64,000 bases of DNA, from positions 124,001 to 188,000 of the forward strand of contig NZ_AP025018.1 in assembly GCF_019977735.1 (NCBI RefSeq), in the 5' to 3' direction. The position numbers were made by a program, and so were the translations under genes. Under the pieces are notes generated by a model. That model was not told where the DNA came from. It saw only the letters and a program-made list of their open reading frames with translations, and ran no database searches. This DNA comes from Calothrix sp. PCC 7716. GTDB lineage: Bacteria; Cyanobacteriota; Cyanobacteriia; Cyanobacteriales; Nostocaceae. Shown here one piece after another: positions 45,203-56,564 of this stretch. Within the stretch, counting starts at the first letter, position 1; each line of letters starts with the position of its first letter.

Positions 45203-45544
45203 TTACTTCAAACAAGGAACTAATTCCTCTCCCTTTGAAGATTCCTCTTCCTCATCGATTTCCTCTAAAGTGAGATGCTCGATAAGTCCTGGCTGGTTTC
45301 CCAGTGACACTAGTTCTCCGTCACGTATTACGAGCGAACTGTCGCAACTTGGACATGAGTAAACTCGATGTGTTCTTCCGTATGATGACTCGATTTCGTC
45401 AATTAACTCCGAATTTTTTAGGTAGAAAACTAACGCTCTCTCCGCAAGTTCGGACATCGGCTCAGAATCAACTGCCGCACGGATTTTTAATCTCCTATGC
45501 AGTTCTGGCGATAGATATAGCGTAACCTTTTGCTTAGCTTGCAT
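45203..45544 (-). CDS. Ribbon-helix-helix/zinc-ribbon regulator-like protein
   Basis: 113 residues. The N-terminus (KQKVTLYLSPELHRRLKIRA) is a ribbon-helix-helix DNA-binding fold; the middle has SCPSCDSS, a two-cysteine knuckle; the tail is acidic. The ycf46-like gene starts 83 bp downstream on the same strand. It may be a transcriptional regulator of that gene or an adaptor for the ATPase (inference). Confidence 0.65.
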   Translation of the reverse strand: MQAKQKVTLYLSPELHRRLKIRAAVDSEPMSELAERALVFYLKNSELIDEIESSYGRTHRVYSCPSCDSSLVIRDGELVSLGNQPGLIEHLTLEEIDEEEESSKGEELVPCLK

Positions 45545-45738
45545 ATAACTTGTTAACGGTCTTACCCGGGTATGTATTTCAAGTTATCGCTTTGTTTCCC
45601 AGTTGTCAATATGCTAAAACGTTTTGACGGCAATTTCGTAATATTTCTTTACAATTTGAGGCAATGAACATAGCAATCTGTCACAAAAATGGAATATAGA
45701 GGACACAAAGGGTGATAGATTAAGCTATCAGCGAGTAA

Positions 45739-46902
<1,164 letters not shown>

Positions 46903-46987
46903 CACTGGGCAAAGAGTAAAAGCTTATTTCCGCTCTACTCTCACCCCCCTCTTTTCATCTCAGACGCGCTTGAGATTAAACGTTTCT

Positions 46988-47015
46988 GTGGAGACGTGAT
47001 TAATCACGTCTCTAC
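46988..47015. repeat. Interspersed palindrome, family A
   Basis: Near-perfect 28-bp palindrome, arms GTGGAGACGTGATT and AATCACGTCTCTAC, between sqdB and sqdX. Confidence 0.85.
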
Positions 47016-47109
47016 TAACGAAAATTTTAAATAAATGTTTATTTGGTTCTAGATGCAGCAATTGTAGAAAAATTAGAATTATCTAAACCAATCGACAAAC
47101 GACTCATTT

Positions 47110-48246
47110 ATGAAAATAGCCCTGTTCACGGAAACCTTTTTGCCCAAGGTCGATGGCATTGTGACGCGCTTAAGTCATACCGTTGACCATTTGCAACGTA
47201 ATGGTGACCAAGTATTGGTTGTTTGTCCTGAAGGTGGAATGACCGAATATAAAGGAGCGCAAATTTATGGCGTCTCCGGTTTTCCCCTACCTTTGTATCC
47301 TGAACTCAAAATGGCATTACCGCGTCCTGCGATTGGTGAAGCTGTTGATAATTTTCGACCTGATATAATCCACGTTGTTAACCCAGCAGTTTTGGGACTA
47401 TCTGGAATATTTCATAGCAAAATCAATGATATTCCACTCGTTGCGTCTTACCACACTCATTTACCGCAATACCTTCAACACTACGGTTTGGGGATGCTCG
47501 AAGGCTTATTGTGGGAATTGTTAAAGGTAGCACATAACCAAGCAGCTTTAAATTTGTGTACTTCAACCGCAATGTGTAACGAGCTTACTGGGCATGGTAT
47601 CGAACGGGTAGATTTATGGCAACGGGGTGTTGACACTGAGACATTTCACCCAATTCGAGCTAGTCAGGTCATGCGCGCGCATTTATCACAAAATTCTCCT
47701 GAAAGTCCATTATTACTTTATGTCGGGCGCCTGTCAGCAGAAAAAGAAATCGAGCGAATAAAACCAATATTAGAAGCTATACCAGATGCACGGTTGGCTT
47801 TAGTAGGGGATGGACCACACCGTCAAGCTTTAGAAAAACACTTTGCTGGTACGAATACATTTTTTGTAGGCTATTTAACAGGGGTAGAGTTAGGTAGTGC
47901 ATTTGCTAGCGCTGATGCGTTTATTTTTCCATCACGTACTGAAACTCTAGGTTTAGTACTACTCGAAGCAATGGCCGCTGGGTGTCCTGTAGTTGCTGCA
48001 CGCTCTGGTGGTATTCCTGATATTGTTACTGATGGAGTTAATGGTTATTTATTTGACCCTAATACCTCCGATGCAGGCGCCATTGCCGCAACAATGAGAT
48101 TACTATCCGAGAAACACGAACGTGAGACTATTCGTCAAAATGCTCGCAGTGAAGCCGAAAAATGGGGATGGGCAGCAGCGACAAGCCAATTACAGTCATA
48201 TTACCGAAAAGTCGTTTATTCGGTAAAACAGAAAGTTGCCGCTTAA
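47110..48246 (+). CDS. sqdX: Sulfoquinovosyltransferase SqdX
   Basis: 378 residues, GT4 glycosyltransferase. The N-terminal FTETFLPKVDGIVTRL is typical of SqdX and related lipid glycosyltransferases; the C-terminal domain has LYVGRLSAEKEIERI and the donor-binding PSRTETLGLVLLEAMAAG. It transfers sulfoquinovose from UDP-sulfoquinovose to diacylglycerol to make SQDG. Located ~200 bp after sqdB on the same strand, supporting the assignment. Confidence 0.95.
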   Translation: MKIALFTETFLPKVDGIVTRLSHTVDHLQRNGDQVLVVCPEGGMTEYKGAQIYGVSGFPLPLYPELKMALPRPAIGEAVDNFRPDIIHVVNPAVLGLSGIFHSKINDIPLVASYHTHLPQYLQHYGLGMLEGLLWELLKVAHNQAALNLCTSTAMCNELTGHGIERVDLWQRGVDTETFHPIRASQVMRAHLSQNSPESPLLLYVGRLSAEKEIERIKPILEAIPDARLALVGDGPHRQALEKHFAGTNTFFVGYLTGVELGSAFASADAFIFPSRTETLGLVLLEAMAAGCPVVAARSGGIPDIVTDGVNGYLFDPNTSDAGAIAATMRLLSEKHERETIRQNARSEAEKWGWAAATSQLQSYYRKVVYSVKQKVAA

Positions 48247-48256
48247 CTTCGCAGTC

Positions 48257-48292
48257 AGAAACCCGGTTTCTCAACAAAGAAACCGGGTTTCT
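48257..48292. repeat. AGAAACC-type palindromic repeat
   Basis: AGAAACCCGGTTTCT and AGAAACCGGGTTTCT in tandem, separated by six bases. The same AGAAACC/GGTTTCT motif builds the 102-bp tandem repeat at 63561. Confidence 0.8.
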
Positions 48293-48304
48293 AAGATACA
48301 AAAA

Positions 48305-48347
48305 ACACAGATGGAAAGATTTCTAGAAACCCATCTGTGTTTGTTTA
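48305..48347 (+). terminator. Rho-independent-type terminator after sqdX
   Basis: Perfect stem ACACAGATGG / CCATCTGTGT with a 16-bp loop, followed by TTGTTT. It lies ~60 bp after the sqdX stop and fits an intrinsic terminator. Confidence 0.65.
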
Positions 48348-48526
48348 CGTACTAAAATACTATTAGTACTTATACATTAATTAAATTAATTAACCAAATT
48401 ATCCGTATCAGTATATATTGCAATAAATGCAGAAAAATCTAATACTTAAATTTGTTATTTAAAATCTAACCTCTAAAATCTAAAATCTAAAGCTAGAAAT
48501 ATAAACTTCTTTCATCCCACACTCCC

Positions 48527-51202
48527 ATGACACTTCCCAGTCCCGGTAGCGTCTTGGCTACTTTAACTGAACTGACGCAGGTAAACCGCACTCACGCCCT
48601 TTTACGTCGCGTTAAAGACCTGTCAGTCACTGAATTCGTTTGTTTGCTTGACTTTATCACTGCCGAATTTCAACAATTTCTGCGCGCGATAGAGTTAATT
48701 AACAATGAAGCTCTAGAAACAATGCTAGAGAGGGTTTTAGAAGCCATAACCCTCAAAATCGGTCAAATTCTTCAAGCTGAACATACTACTATCTTTCTAG
48801 TTGATTACGATAAAAATCAATTATGGACGAAAATAGTACAGGAAAACGTCCATAAACCACTAGAAATTAGGACTCCTATCACCGTTGGTATTCCTGGACA
48901 TGTAGCTAGTACGGGTCAATACTTGAATATTTCTGATATTTCAAGCCACCCTCTATTTAGTCCCGAATTAGAAAAACAAATGGGCTACAAAATCAAAAAT
49001 ATTTTGTGTATGCCCGTAATTAGCAGCAAAAATCAGACTGTCGCAGTTGTCCAACTGGCAAATAAAGCAGGTGATACGCCGTTTGACCTTGAAGACGAAC
49101 GACGGTTTCGTGACTTTGCTGAGTCCATAGGTATTATTTTGGAAAGCTGTCAGTCTTTTTATGTTGCCGCACGTAACCAACGTGGCGCCACAGCTTTACT
49201 ACGCGCAACTCAAACTTTAGGGCAAAGTTTAGATTTAGAAGCAACTTTGCAAATAGTGATGGAACAAGCGCGCATACTCATGCAAGCTGACCGCAGCACG
49301 TTATTTCTACACCGCAAAGAAATGAACGAACTGTGGACGAAAGTCGCAGCAGCAGATGAGGAAACAATGATGGAAATCAGAATTCCCTCAAATCGTGGAA
49401 TTGTAGGTTATGTTGCATCAACAGGTGACGCTCTAAATATTCCTGATGCTTATAAAGACCCCCGTTTCGACCCTACTACCGACAGAAAAACAGGTTACAT
49501 GACGCGCAATATTCTCTGTTTACCCGTATTTAATTCCGCAAACGAGTTAATTGGGGTTACGCAGTTAATCAATAAGCAACAAGGTAGCTTTACTGCTAGT
49601 GATGAAGAATTTATGCGTGCTTTTAACATCCAAGCGGGTATCGCACTCGAAAACGCGCGTTTGTTTGAAAATGTATTGCTTGAAAAACAGTATCAAAAAG
49701 ATATTTTACAAAGTCTTTCTGACGCCGTTATTTCAACCGACATGGAAGGACGAATTGTTACAATTAACGATGCAGCTCTAGAGTTACTCGGATGTCCTCT
49801 AAGTGATACTTATAGTAAATATAATAAACCCTTATGGGAACAGAACCTAATTGGGCGCCTAGTTTGGGATGTAGTACCAATTGACAATTTACAAATGCGA
49901 CTCCAAGACAGCTTAACGTTAGGAGCTAGGCATTATGTACCCGAACAAAATTTAACAGTAGGAATTTATACATATACTCAAATTCAGCCAGAAAATAGCT
50001 TTACAGACCAAACAACTTCTTCAAAGGCGCCGGGTAAAATACCTACACCCCGTGCAAAAGCTGCAACTACAGAAGATGCAACAGATGTATTACCTAATTC
50101 GAGTTCGATACAATGCTCAATACTAGCGATACGCGACCGTAACAATCAAGATATATTTATTCCTTGGAATCATCCCTTAACTCCACAGTCAGAATTACTA
50201 CGAGCTTCGCAGCTTGAAGCTATTGAGCGTAGCATGAATTTAACAGTAAACCCCTTGACAAATCCAGAAGGAGGTGTACGCGGTGGACTTGTAGTTTTAG
50301 AGGATATCAGTCGCGAGAAGCGGATGAAAACCACTATGTATAGATATTTAACGCCTCATGTTGCAGAACAAGTAATGGCGTTAGGTGAAGATGCATTAAT
50401 GGTGGGTGAGCGTAAAGAAGTTACTATTTTATTTTCTGATATCAGAGGATACACCACACTTACAGAAAATCTTGGCGCCGCTGAAGTAGTTTCGCTGCTC
50501 AACCAATATTTTGGAACAATGGTTGAAGCAGTATTTAATCACGAAGGAACCTTAGATAAATTTATTGGTGATGCGTTAATGGCAGTTTTCGGCGCCCCAT
50601 TACCATTAAATGAAAATCATGCATGGAAAGCAGTACAAGCAGCCTTAGAAATGCGATGCCGACTAGAAGAATTTAACCAGCGTCGAATTATACAAGAACA
50701 ACCAATAATACATATAGGTATAGGTATCAGTTCAGGCGAAGTGGTTTCAGGTAATATCGGCTCACACAAACGCATGGACTACACGGTTATTGGCGATGGA
50801 GTAAATTTAAGCTCTCGATTAGAAACAGTAACAAAAGAATACGGTTGCGACATTGTATTAAGCGAATTTACGTATCAACTTTGTAGCGAACGAATTTGGG
50901 TACGTCAACTCGATAAAATCCGTGTCAAAGGAAAACACCAAGCCGTTAATATATACGAACTAATTGGCGACCGTAGCACACCACTAGATGACCAAACCCA
51001 AGAATTTTTATCACACTATCACGCAGGACGTTCCGCGTACCTATCACGTAACTTCCGAGACGCAGTTATTTGCTTTGAAGCAGCCAAACAACTCAGACCT
51101 TTCGACCATACCACAGACGTTCATCTCGAACGCGCCCGCAATTACATGAAGCAACCCCCATCCAGTTCATGGGACGGAGTATGGACAATGAGTAGTAAAT
51201 AG
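48527..51202 (+). CDS. CyaB-type GAF-GAF-PAS adenylate cyclase
   Basis: 891 residues. Two GAF domains (~residues 60-210 and 230-390) contain the NKxnFE-type cAMP-binding region (NKAGDTPFDLEDE; NKQQGSFTASDEE), followed by a PAS region (~395-470 and 570-610) and a class III cyclase domain (~residues 640-820). The cyclase has metal-binding LFSDIRGYTTL and DALMAVFGAP. The layout matches Anabaena CyaB1/CyaB2. It should make cAMP from ATP in the cytoplasm, with cAMP binding the tandem GAF domains as positive feedback. A C-terminal TPR-like tail follows. A very long heptanucleotide repeat starts at its stop codon. Confidence 0.92.
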   Translation: MTLPSPGSVLATLTELTQVNRTHALLRRVKDLSVTEFVCLLDFITAEFQQFLRAIELINNEALETMLERVLEAITLKIGQILQAEHTTIFLVDYDKNQLWTKIVQENVHKPLEIRTPITVGIPGHVASTGQYLNISDISSHPLFSPELEKQMGYKIKNILCMPVISSKNQTVAVVQLANKAGDTPFDLEDERRFRDFAESIGIILESCQSFYVAARNQRGATALLRATQTLGQSLDLEATLQIVMEQARILMQADRSTLFLHRKEMNELWTKVAAADEETMMEIRIPSNRGIVGYVASTGDALNIPDAYKDPRFDPTTDRKTGYMTRNILCLPVFNSANELIGVTQLINKQQGSFTASDEEFMRAFNIQAGIALENARLFENVLLEKQYQKDILQSLSDAVISTDMEGRIVTINDAALELLGCPLSDTYSKYNKPLWEQNLIGRLVWDVVPIDNLQMRLQDSLTLGARHYVPEQNLTVGIYTYTQIQPENSFTDQTTSSKAPGKIPTPRAKAATTEDATDVLPNSSSIQCSILAIRDRNNQDIFIPWNHPLTPQSELLRASQLEAIERSMNLTVNPLTNPEGGVRGGLVVLEDISREKRMKTTMYRYLTPHVAEQVMALGEDALMVGERKEVTILFSDIRGYTTLTENLGAAEVVSLLNQYFGTMVEAVFNHEGTLDKFIGDALMAVFGAPLPLNENHAWKAVQAALEMRCRLEEFNQRRIIQEQPIIHIGIGISSGEVVSGNIGSHKRMDYTVIGDGVNLSSRLETVTKEYGCDIVLSEFTYQLCSERIWVRQLDKIRVKGKHQAVNIYELIGDRSTPLDDQTQEFLSHYHAGRSAYLSRNFRDAVICFEAAKQLRPFDHTTDVHLERARNYMKQPPSSSWDGVWTMSSK

Positions 51203-51281
51203 TTAGGAGTTAGGAGTTAGGAGTTAGGAGTTAGGAGTTAGGAGTTAGGAGTTAGGAGTTAGGAGTTAGGAGTTAGGAGTT
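51201..51281. repeat. Heptanucleotide tandem repeat (AGTTAGG), ~11 copies
   Basis: Uninterrupted AGTTAGG units from the adenylate cyclase stop onward. The same unit, partly degenerate, flanks lpxB at 58125 and 58265. Known type of short tandem repeat in heterocystous cyanobacteria. Confidence 0.92.
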
Positions 51282-51287
51282 GTAAGT

Positions 51288-51360
51288 GTCATGCTGAACG
51301 CAGTGAAGCATCTCTAAAATTTATCGGAATCTAAAGATTCTTCGCTGCGCTCAGAATGAC
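51288..51360. repeat. GTCATGCTGA-type interspersed repeat
   Basis: Arms GTCATGCTGAACGCAGTG and CGCTGCGCTCAGAATGAC form an imperfect inverted repeat, related to the block at 26511. Confidence 0.7.
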
Positions 51361-51373
51361 AATTTGCATCTTT

Positions 51374-51400
51374 CCTCACTCCTCACTCCTCACTCCTCAC
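51374..51400. repeat. Heptanucleotide tandem repeat (CCTCACT)
   Basis: Four copies of CCTCACT just before the stop codon of the gene at 51403. Confidence 0.85.
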
Positions 51401-51402
51401 TT

Positions 51403-51666
51403 TCAACTTTCCGTGTTGCCAAAAGGATTCTCACCAATATGTAACTCTTTTTTCGCACGCTTTAACTGCTTCCATAGTGCCTTAACTTGCTCATACGCAT
51501 CTTCGGGAGATATTTTCCCAGAAGTTTCTAAGCTGCAAATAAAGCTAATTTTCTGTGCGAACTCTTGCAAGTTGGCGTTAAATACCAAGTTTTCTGGTTT
51601 TACTTGGCCATAGTAACGACTACGAGGGTAGAGAAAATCGTCTTTGTTCACTTTTGCTGTCTCCAT
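51403..51666 (-). CDS. Small conserved-looking cyanobacterial protein
   Basis: 87 residues, soluble. Notable blocks are FLYPRSRYYGQVKPENLVFN and EDAYEQVKALWKQLKRAKKE, suggesting an N-terminal extended part and a C-terminal helix pair. I recall similar small proteins in many cyanobacteria but no function. Monocistronic. Confidence 0.6.
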   Translation of the reverse strand: METAKVNKDDFLYPRSRYYGQVKPENLVFNANLQEFAQKISFICSLETSGKISPEDAYEQVKALWKQLKRAKKELHIGENPFGNTES

Positions 51667-52081
51667 TTGAAAAAACCCTGTATTTATATAATGTGCGGAA
51701 GTTGAGTGTAGCTATAATGCCACTAGATGCATTTTTATGCTTATTGATAATTTTTCTTGTATAAGATTAATATTAATTATCATTATTCCGTAATTTATTG
51801 AAGTCATAAGTATCAATAATTACTATTTAAAATGTTACATTTCTGTCTTGACATCCGCGAATAAACTGATTTTATCAATTACGCGAATACTTTTTAATGG
51901 CAATATACTTAGACACAATAGCGACAAAGTAGAATATTCACTGTTTGTTTACTTCCAGATACTAAAGGTAAGTCAGGCGCCGGAATAGGAATTTTTAACG
52001 CGCATTTGCGACAACTAAAGATAAAATGATTGAGCATCAAAGCATCAAAGCGTTAAACGCCCAGATATCTAATTTTCTATC
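51667..52081. other. Intergenic region upstream of purC
   Basis: About 415 bp of AT-rich DNA. One GGCGCC near 51978. No gene, hairpin or repeat recognised; presumably holds divergent promoters. Confidence 0.5.
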
Positions 52082-52822
52082 ATGCCTGTTCACACTAAGT
52101 TATACGAAGGCAAAGCCAAAATTATCTACTCTACGGAAGAACCTGATATTTTGCTTGCCGACTACAAAGACGATGCCACCGCCTTTAATGCTCAGAAGCG
52201 TGGTAGCATTCTTAACAAGGGAACCATAAATTGTACCATCTCTAGTAAGCTTTTTCAAGAACTAGAAGCGTTGGGTATTAAAACCCATTACATTGATACT
52301 CCGGCGCCGAACCAAATGCGGGTTAAGGCAGTAAAAATTATTCCACTAGAAGTTGTAGTGCGAAATATTGCCGCAGGCAGCTTATGCCAACAAACAGGAT
52401 TAGCGCTAGGAACAGTGCTATCTAAACCTTTGGTGGAATTTTATTATAAAAATGACCAACTAGGTGACCCACTTTTAACTCGCGAGCGCTTATTATTACT
52501 TGAACTAGCCACTGTGGAACAAGTAGAGCAAGTAACTCATCTAGCATTAAACATCAATCAGTTTTTACGTGACTTTTGGGTGCGCTGCGATATAACCTTA
52601 GTTGACTTTAAACTGGAGTTTGGTTTGGACTCACAACAGCAAATTCTGCTGGCAGACGAAATTAGTCCCGATACATGTCGTTTGTGGGATACCTCACAAC
52701 AAACTGACCCCGACCGTCGAGTTCTTGACAAAGACCGCTTTCGTCGAGACATGGGAAATGTCGAAAATGCTTATCAGGAGGTTCTAAATCGCGTATTAAA
52801 GGCAGTGGAAACCAAGAATTAA
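52082..52822 (+). CDS. purC: SAICAR synthetase PurC
   Basis: 246 residues. LYEGKAKIIY is the ATP-binding P-loop-like start; TAFNAQKRG, EVVVRNIAAGS and LVDFKLEFG are family motifs, with DEISPDTCRLWD near the end. It catalyses ATP-dependent ligation of CAIR and aspartate in purine synthesis. Length is typical of bacterial PurC. Start ATG supported by MPVHTKLYEGK. Confidence 0.96.
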   Translation: MPVHTKLYEGKAKIIYSTEEPDILLADYKDDATAFNAQKRGSILNKGTINCTISSKLFQELEALGIKTHYIDTPAPNQMRVKAVKIIPLEVVVRNIAAGSLCQQTGLALGTVLSKPLVEFYYKNDQLGDPLLTRERLLLLELATVEQVEQVTHLALNINQFLRDFWVRCDITLVDFKLEFGLDSQQQILLADEISPDTCRLWDTSQQTDPDRRVLDKDRFRRDMGNVENAYQEVLNRVLKAVETKN

Positions 52823-52986
52823 TCTATTTGAGCTTATTACTCGTTCTTTTATAGTTTCGGTTATCCTTTGTAGTTGCTAGCCTTGACTATTAGCCGTTAA
52901 CTAGTAAACATTAGCTGATGACTAACGTCAAAAACGCGAATTGCTTACTATTGACTACCGACATTAACTACTTTTTTTGATGGTGT

Positions 52987-55419
52987 GTGGACGTGAAGAG
53001 GAAACTAGATAAAATGCGCTTATCTCCCGTTTTGGTGACTGTGGTAGCAATTACCGCACCGCTAGCCAGTTCGATTGCAAATGCACAAACTCCGCAGCAA
53101 AAGTTAGTACAAAAATTAATACAAAGTAGCAACAACACCAATGAAGTTGTTACCTCAGTTCCGACTGTTGATAATGGGCATCAAGTAGTTGCAGTTTTTC
53201 CAGCAGCATCTGAAGCTTTAAAAACAATACCTGCGAGTGCCAAACCAAATAGTGCCGAACTAAATACTGTGGCACCAAATGGTAGTCAAATAAAACTTTC
53301 TCCAACGAGCCAAGTTCCAACTCCACTACCTAACCCCGTTCAACAGCAACCAATTCAACAGCAACCAAACCAAATACCTAATACGGTTCCAAACCAGCAA
53401 ACACCGCTACCACCGATAGTGCCAGAAACACCATCGCAGCAACAAGTTCCGCAACAGGTTCCTCAACAAGTTCCTCAACAAGTCCCGCAACAAGTTCCTC
53501 AACAATCTCCGGCGCCAGAAAATCCTTCAACGCCTCAATTTAACCTGCCTCCGCAAAATCAACCGGGTCAAACACCTGCCCCAACAGAACCGCGCGTTTT
53601 GGTATCAGAGGTGTCAGTTAGACCTCAAACCGGACAATTGGCGCCTGAGCTAGAAAAAGAAGTGTATCGTGTAATTCGGACACAAGCAGGACGTACTACA
53701 ACACGCTCACAATTACAAGAAGACATTAACTCCATTTTTGCAACTGGCTTTTTCTCAAACGTACAGGCATTACCAGAAGATACACCGCTAGGTGTGCGCG
53801 TTAGCTTTGTTGTTCAACAAAATCCAGTCTTGACAAAAGTACAACTTCAAGCTAATCCAGGTACAAATGTTGCTTCGGTATTACCACCAGCAGCGGTAGA
53901 CGAAATATTTAAAGAACAATACGGTAGAATTCTTAACCTACGTGATTTACAAGAAGGAATTAAAGCATTAACCAAACGCTATCAAGACCAAGGTTTTGTA
54001 CTGGCAAACATTATCGGCGCCCCTCAAGTAGCAGAAAATGGCGTAGTGACGTTACAAGTAGCAGAAGGGGTTGTTGAAAACATTCGCGTCAGATTCCGTA
54101 ATAAAGACGGTCAAGAAACCAACGAAAAAGGTGAACCAATTCGTGGTAGTACACAGACGTATATTGTGACGCGGGAGTTAGAACTAAAACCTGGCACAAT
54201 CTTTAACCGCAACATAGTGCAAAGAGACTTGCAGCGAGTATTTGGACTAGGACTATTTGAAGACGTTAACGTATCGCTTGACCCAGGCAGTGACCCAAGT
54301 AAAGTTGATGTTGTCGTCAACGTTGTAGAACGTAATAGCGGTTCGATAGCAGCAGGTGCAGGTATAAGTTCTGCTAGTGGTTTGTTTGGTACCATCAGTT
54401 ACCAACAGCAAAACCTCAACGGTAGAAACCAGAAATTAGGCGCCGAATTACAGCTTTCCACACGTGATTTATTATTCGATGTTCGGTTTACCGACCCTTG
54501 GATAGCCGGAGACCCGTACAGAACGTCATATACCATCAATGCGTTTAGACGACAGTCGATATCACTTCTTTTTGAAGGCAAAGACGATAACATCGAAACA
54601 TTTGACCCAAATAATCCAACCGAAGAGGGAGACCGTCCGCGCGTCTTTAGAACGGGTGGAGGTGTAACATTTACTCGTCCTTTATCCGCAAATCCTTTTA
54701 GGGCAGCAGAATGGGTAGCTTCTGCGGGTTTACAGTACCAAAGAGTTTCAACTAGAGATTTTGACGGAGACAAGCGCAGAGTCGGAAGAGTCAATTTAGA
54801 CCCAAATAGAGAAGTTGAACTTAGTGCGTCAGGTACTGGAGAAGACGATTTATTATTTTTACAACTAGGCGCCTCACGTGACAAACGTAATAATCCTTTA
54901 CAACCAACTAGTGGTTCATTGTTGCGTTTTGGTGTAGACCAATCAGTACCTGTTGGACTAGGTAATATTTTCCTAACCCGTTTACGTGGTAGCTACAGCT
55001 ATTACATTCCAGTTAGCTTTACTAATTTTACCAAAGGTCCTCAAGCTTTAGCCTTCAACTTCCAAGGAGGAACCATCTTAGGAGACTTGCCACCTTACGA
55101 AGCATTTTCATTAGGTGGTAGTAACTCAGTTCGGGGTTACGAAGAAGGACAACTAGGTAGTGGTCGCAGTTACGTACAGGCATCTGTCGAATATCGCTTC
55201 CCAGTATTCTCAGTAGTAAGCGGCGCCTTATTCTTCGATGTAGGTAGTGATTTAGGCACCAGTACGCGACCAGCCGAAGTTTTGAATAAAAACGGTACAG
55301 GGTACGGTTACGGCTTAGGTGTGCGCGTCCAATCACCATTAGGACCCATCCGTATCGACTACGGTATCAACGACGATGGTGATAGCCGTATTAACTTTGG
55401 TATCGGAGAAAGATTTTAA
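52987..55419 (+). CDS. bamA: BamA/Omp85 outer-membrane assembly protein
   Basis: 810 residues from a GTG; GTG 52993 and ATG 53014 are alternative starts. A signal peptide (LVTVVAITAPLASSIANA) is followed by a ~170-residue Pro/Gln-rich linker with a QQVPQ repeat. POTRA domains (~residues 200-450) come next, and then a 16-stranded-barrel region ending in INFGIGERF with terminal Phe. VRGYEEGQLGSGR is the conserved Omp85 loop-6 motif (VRGY). Inserts beta-barrel proteins in the outer membrane. It is first in the bamA-lpxC-fabZ-lpxA-lpxB cluster typical of cyanobacteria. Confidence 0.95.
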   Translation: MDVKRKLDKMRLSPVLVTVVAITAPLASSIANAQTPQQKLVQKLIQSSNNTNEVVTSVPTVDNGHQVVAVFPAASEALKTIPASAKPNSAELNTVAPNGSQIKLSPTSQVPTPLPNPVQQQPIQQQPNQIPNTVPNQQTPLPPIVPETPSQQQVPQQVPQQVPQQVPQQVPQQSPAPENPSTPQFNLPPQNQPGQTPAPTEPRVLVSEVSVRPQTGQLAPELEKEVYRVIRTQAGRTTTRSQLQEDINSIFATGFFSNVQALPEDTPLGVRVSFVVQQNPVLTKVQLQANPGTNVASVLPPAAVDEIFKEQYGRILNLRDLQEGIKALTKRYQDQGFVLANIIGAPQVAENGVVTLQVAEGVVENIRVRFRNKDGQETNEKGEPIRGSTQTYIVTRELELKPGTIFNRNIVQRDLQRVFGLGLFEDVNVSLDPGSDPSKVDVVVNVVERNSGSIAAGAGISSASGLFGTISYQQQNLNGRNQKLGAELQLSTRDLLFDVRFTDPWIAGDPYRTSYTINAFRRQSISLLFEGKDDNIETFDPNNPTEEGDRPRVFRTGGGVTFTRPLSANPFRAAEWVASAGLQYQRVSTRDFDGDKRRVGRVNLDPNREVELSASGTGEDDLLFLQLGASRDKRNNPLQPTSGSLLRFGVDQSVPVGLGNIFLTRLRGSYSYYIPVSFTNFTKGPQALAFNFQGGTILGDLPPYEAFSLGGSNSVRGYEEGQLGSGRSYVQASVEYRFPVFSVVSGALFFDVGSDLGTSTRPAEVLNKNGTGYGYGLGVRVQSPLGPIRIDYGINDDGDSRINFGIGERF
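53450..53510 (+). repeat. In-frame 12-bp repeat encoding Gln-Gln-Val-Pro
   Basis: Five consecutive QQVP units inside the linker of BamA. Period of three codons keeps frame; a likely length-variable spacer in the periplasm. Confidence 0.8.
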
Positions 55420-55427
55420 GAGTAACT

Positions 55428-55452
55428 GTAGGGTGGGCAATGCCCACCTTAC
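55428..55452. repeat. Interspersed palindrome, family B
   Basis: GTAGGGTGGGCAATGCCCACC plus TTAC, 8 bp after the bamA stop. It could end transcription or stabilise the mRNA 3' end. Confidence 0.85.
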
Positions 55453-55632
55453 GAGGAATTCACAACTTATTTGATTCTGTTAGTTAGTTGACTTGTCAAA
55501 TAGTTGTATTTACCTAATACTTTTTTGATAAGTCTTTTTCTAGTTAAAAATCCGGAGTCAAAAGTTTACTGTATGAATATTGACTTTTGATGACGTTTAA
55601 CGACGTTATTACCATACCCTTGACCCAAGCGA

Positions 55633-56472
55633 ATGCAACAACATACTTTAGCCGCAGAAATCCTCCAAACAGGAGTGGGGCTGCACAGTGGTGTTACTAC
55701 ACATGTAACCATCAAAAGCGCGGCGCCTGGAAGTGGACGCTACTTTGTGAGAGTGGATTTACCAGAATCCCCAATAATTCCCGCACAAGTAGCCGCAGTA
55801 AACCATACTGTACTTTCAACTCAACTAGGTAAAAACGAAATTCACATCCGTACCGTCGAGCATATATTAGCTGCTCTGGCTGGTTGTGGTGTTGATAACG
55901 TGCGTATCGAAATTGATGGACCAGAAGTCCCACTTCTTGACGGATCAGCTTTAGTGTGGGCAGAAAGCATTGGGAAGGTAGGTTTATTAACACAATCATC
56001 TCCTTCAAAAGAAACGATTGTTATCAATGAACCAATTTGGGTAAGACACGAAGATGCTTTCGTTTGTGCGATGCCAGCACCAGAAACGAGGTTTACATAC
56101 GGTATTGATTTTGACTTACCTGCAATTGGTAATCAATGGTACAGTTGGACAATGCCCACATCAGATTATTCTGATGAAAGTTTCGTAACAGAAATAGCGC
56201 CAGCTCGTACATTTGGACTGTTAGACCAAATTGAGTACTTACAAAAGTCTGGATTAATTAAGGGTGGAAACTTGGAGAATGCACTAGTTTGTGGACCAGA
56301 GGGTTGGTTAAATCCACCATTGAGGTTTGCAAACGAGCCAGTTCGTCATAAAATCTTGGACTTAGTGGGAGATTTAAGTTTGCTTGGAAAATTTCCGCAA
56401 GCTCACTTCTTGGCATACAAAGCTAGCCATCAGTTACACGTTCAATTAGCTCAAAAAATTTTGGATTTATGA
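55633..56472 (+). CDS. lpxC: UDP-3-O-acyl-GlcNAc deacetylase LpxC
   Basis: 279 residues. Zinc-site and catalytic motifs: [10 protein letters not shown] (first His), LDGSALVW, and C-terminal [11 protein letters not shown] and [10 protein letters not shown]. The start [17 protein letters not shown] is the usual N-terminus. First committed step of lipid A synthesis: Zn-dependent deacetylation in the cytoplasm. Confidence 0.96.
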   Translation: MQQHTLAAEILQTGVGLHSGVTTHVTIKSAAPGSGRYFVRVDLPESPIIPAQVAAVNHTVLSTQLGKNEIHIRTVEHILAALAGCGVDNVRIEIDGPEVPLLDGSALVWAESIGKVGLLTQSSPSKETIVINEPIWVRHEDAFVCAMPAPETRFTYGIDFDLPAIGNQWYSWTMPTSDYSDESFVTEIAPARTFGLLDQIEYLQKSGLIKGGNLENALVCGPEGWLNPPLRFANEPVRHKILDLVGDLSLLGKFPQAHFLAYKASHQLHVQLAQKILDL

Positions 56473-56564
56473 TTTGTCTCCGACAATAAATAGATTTTAG
56501 ATTAATGCTACAGTTTATAATCTTTTTGAATCAAAAATCCAAAATCCAAAATTAACAGAGTGCC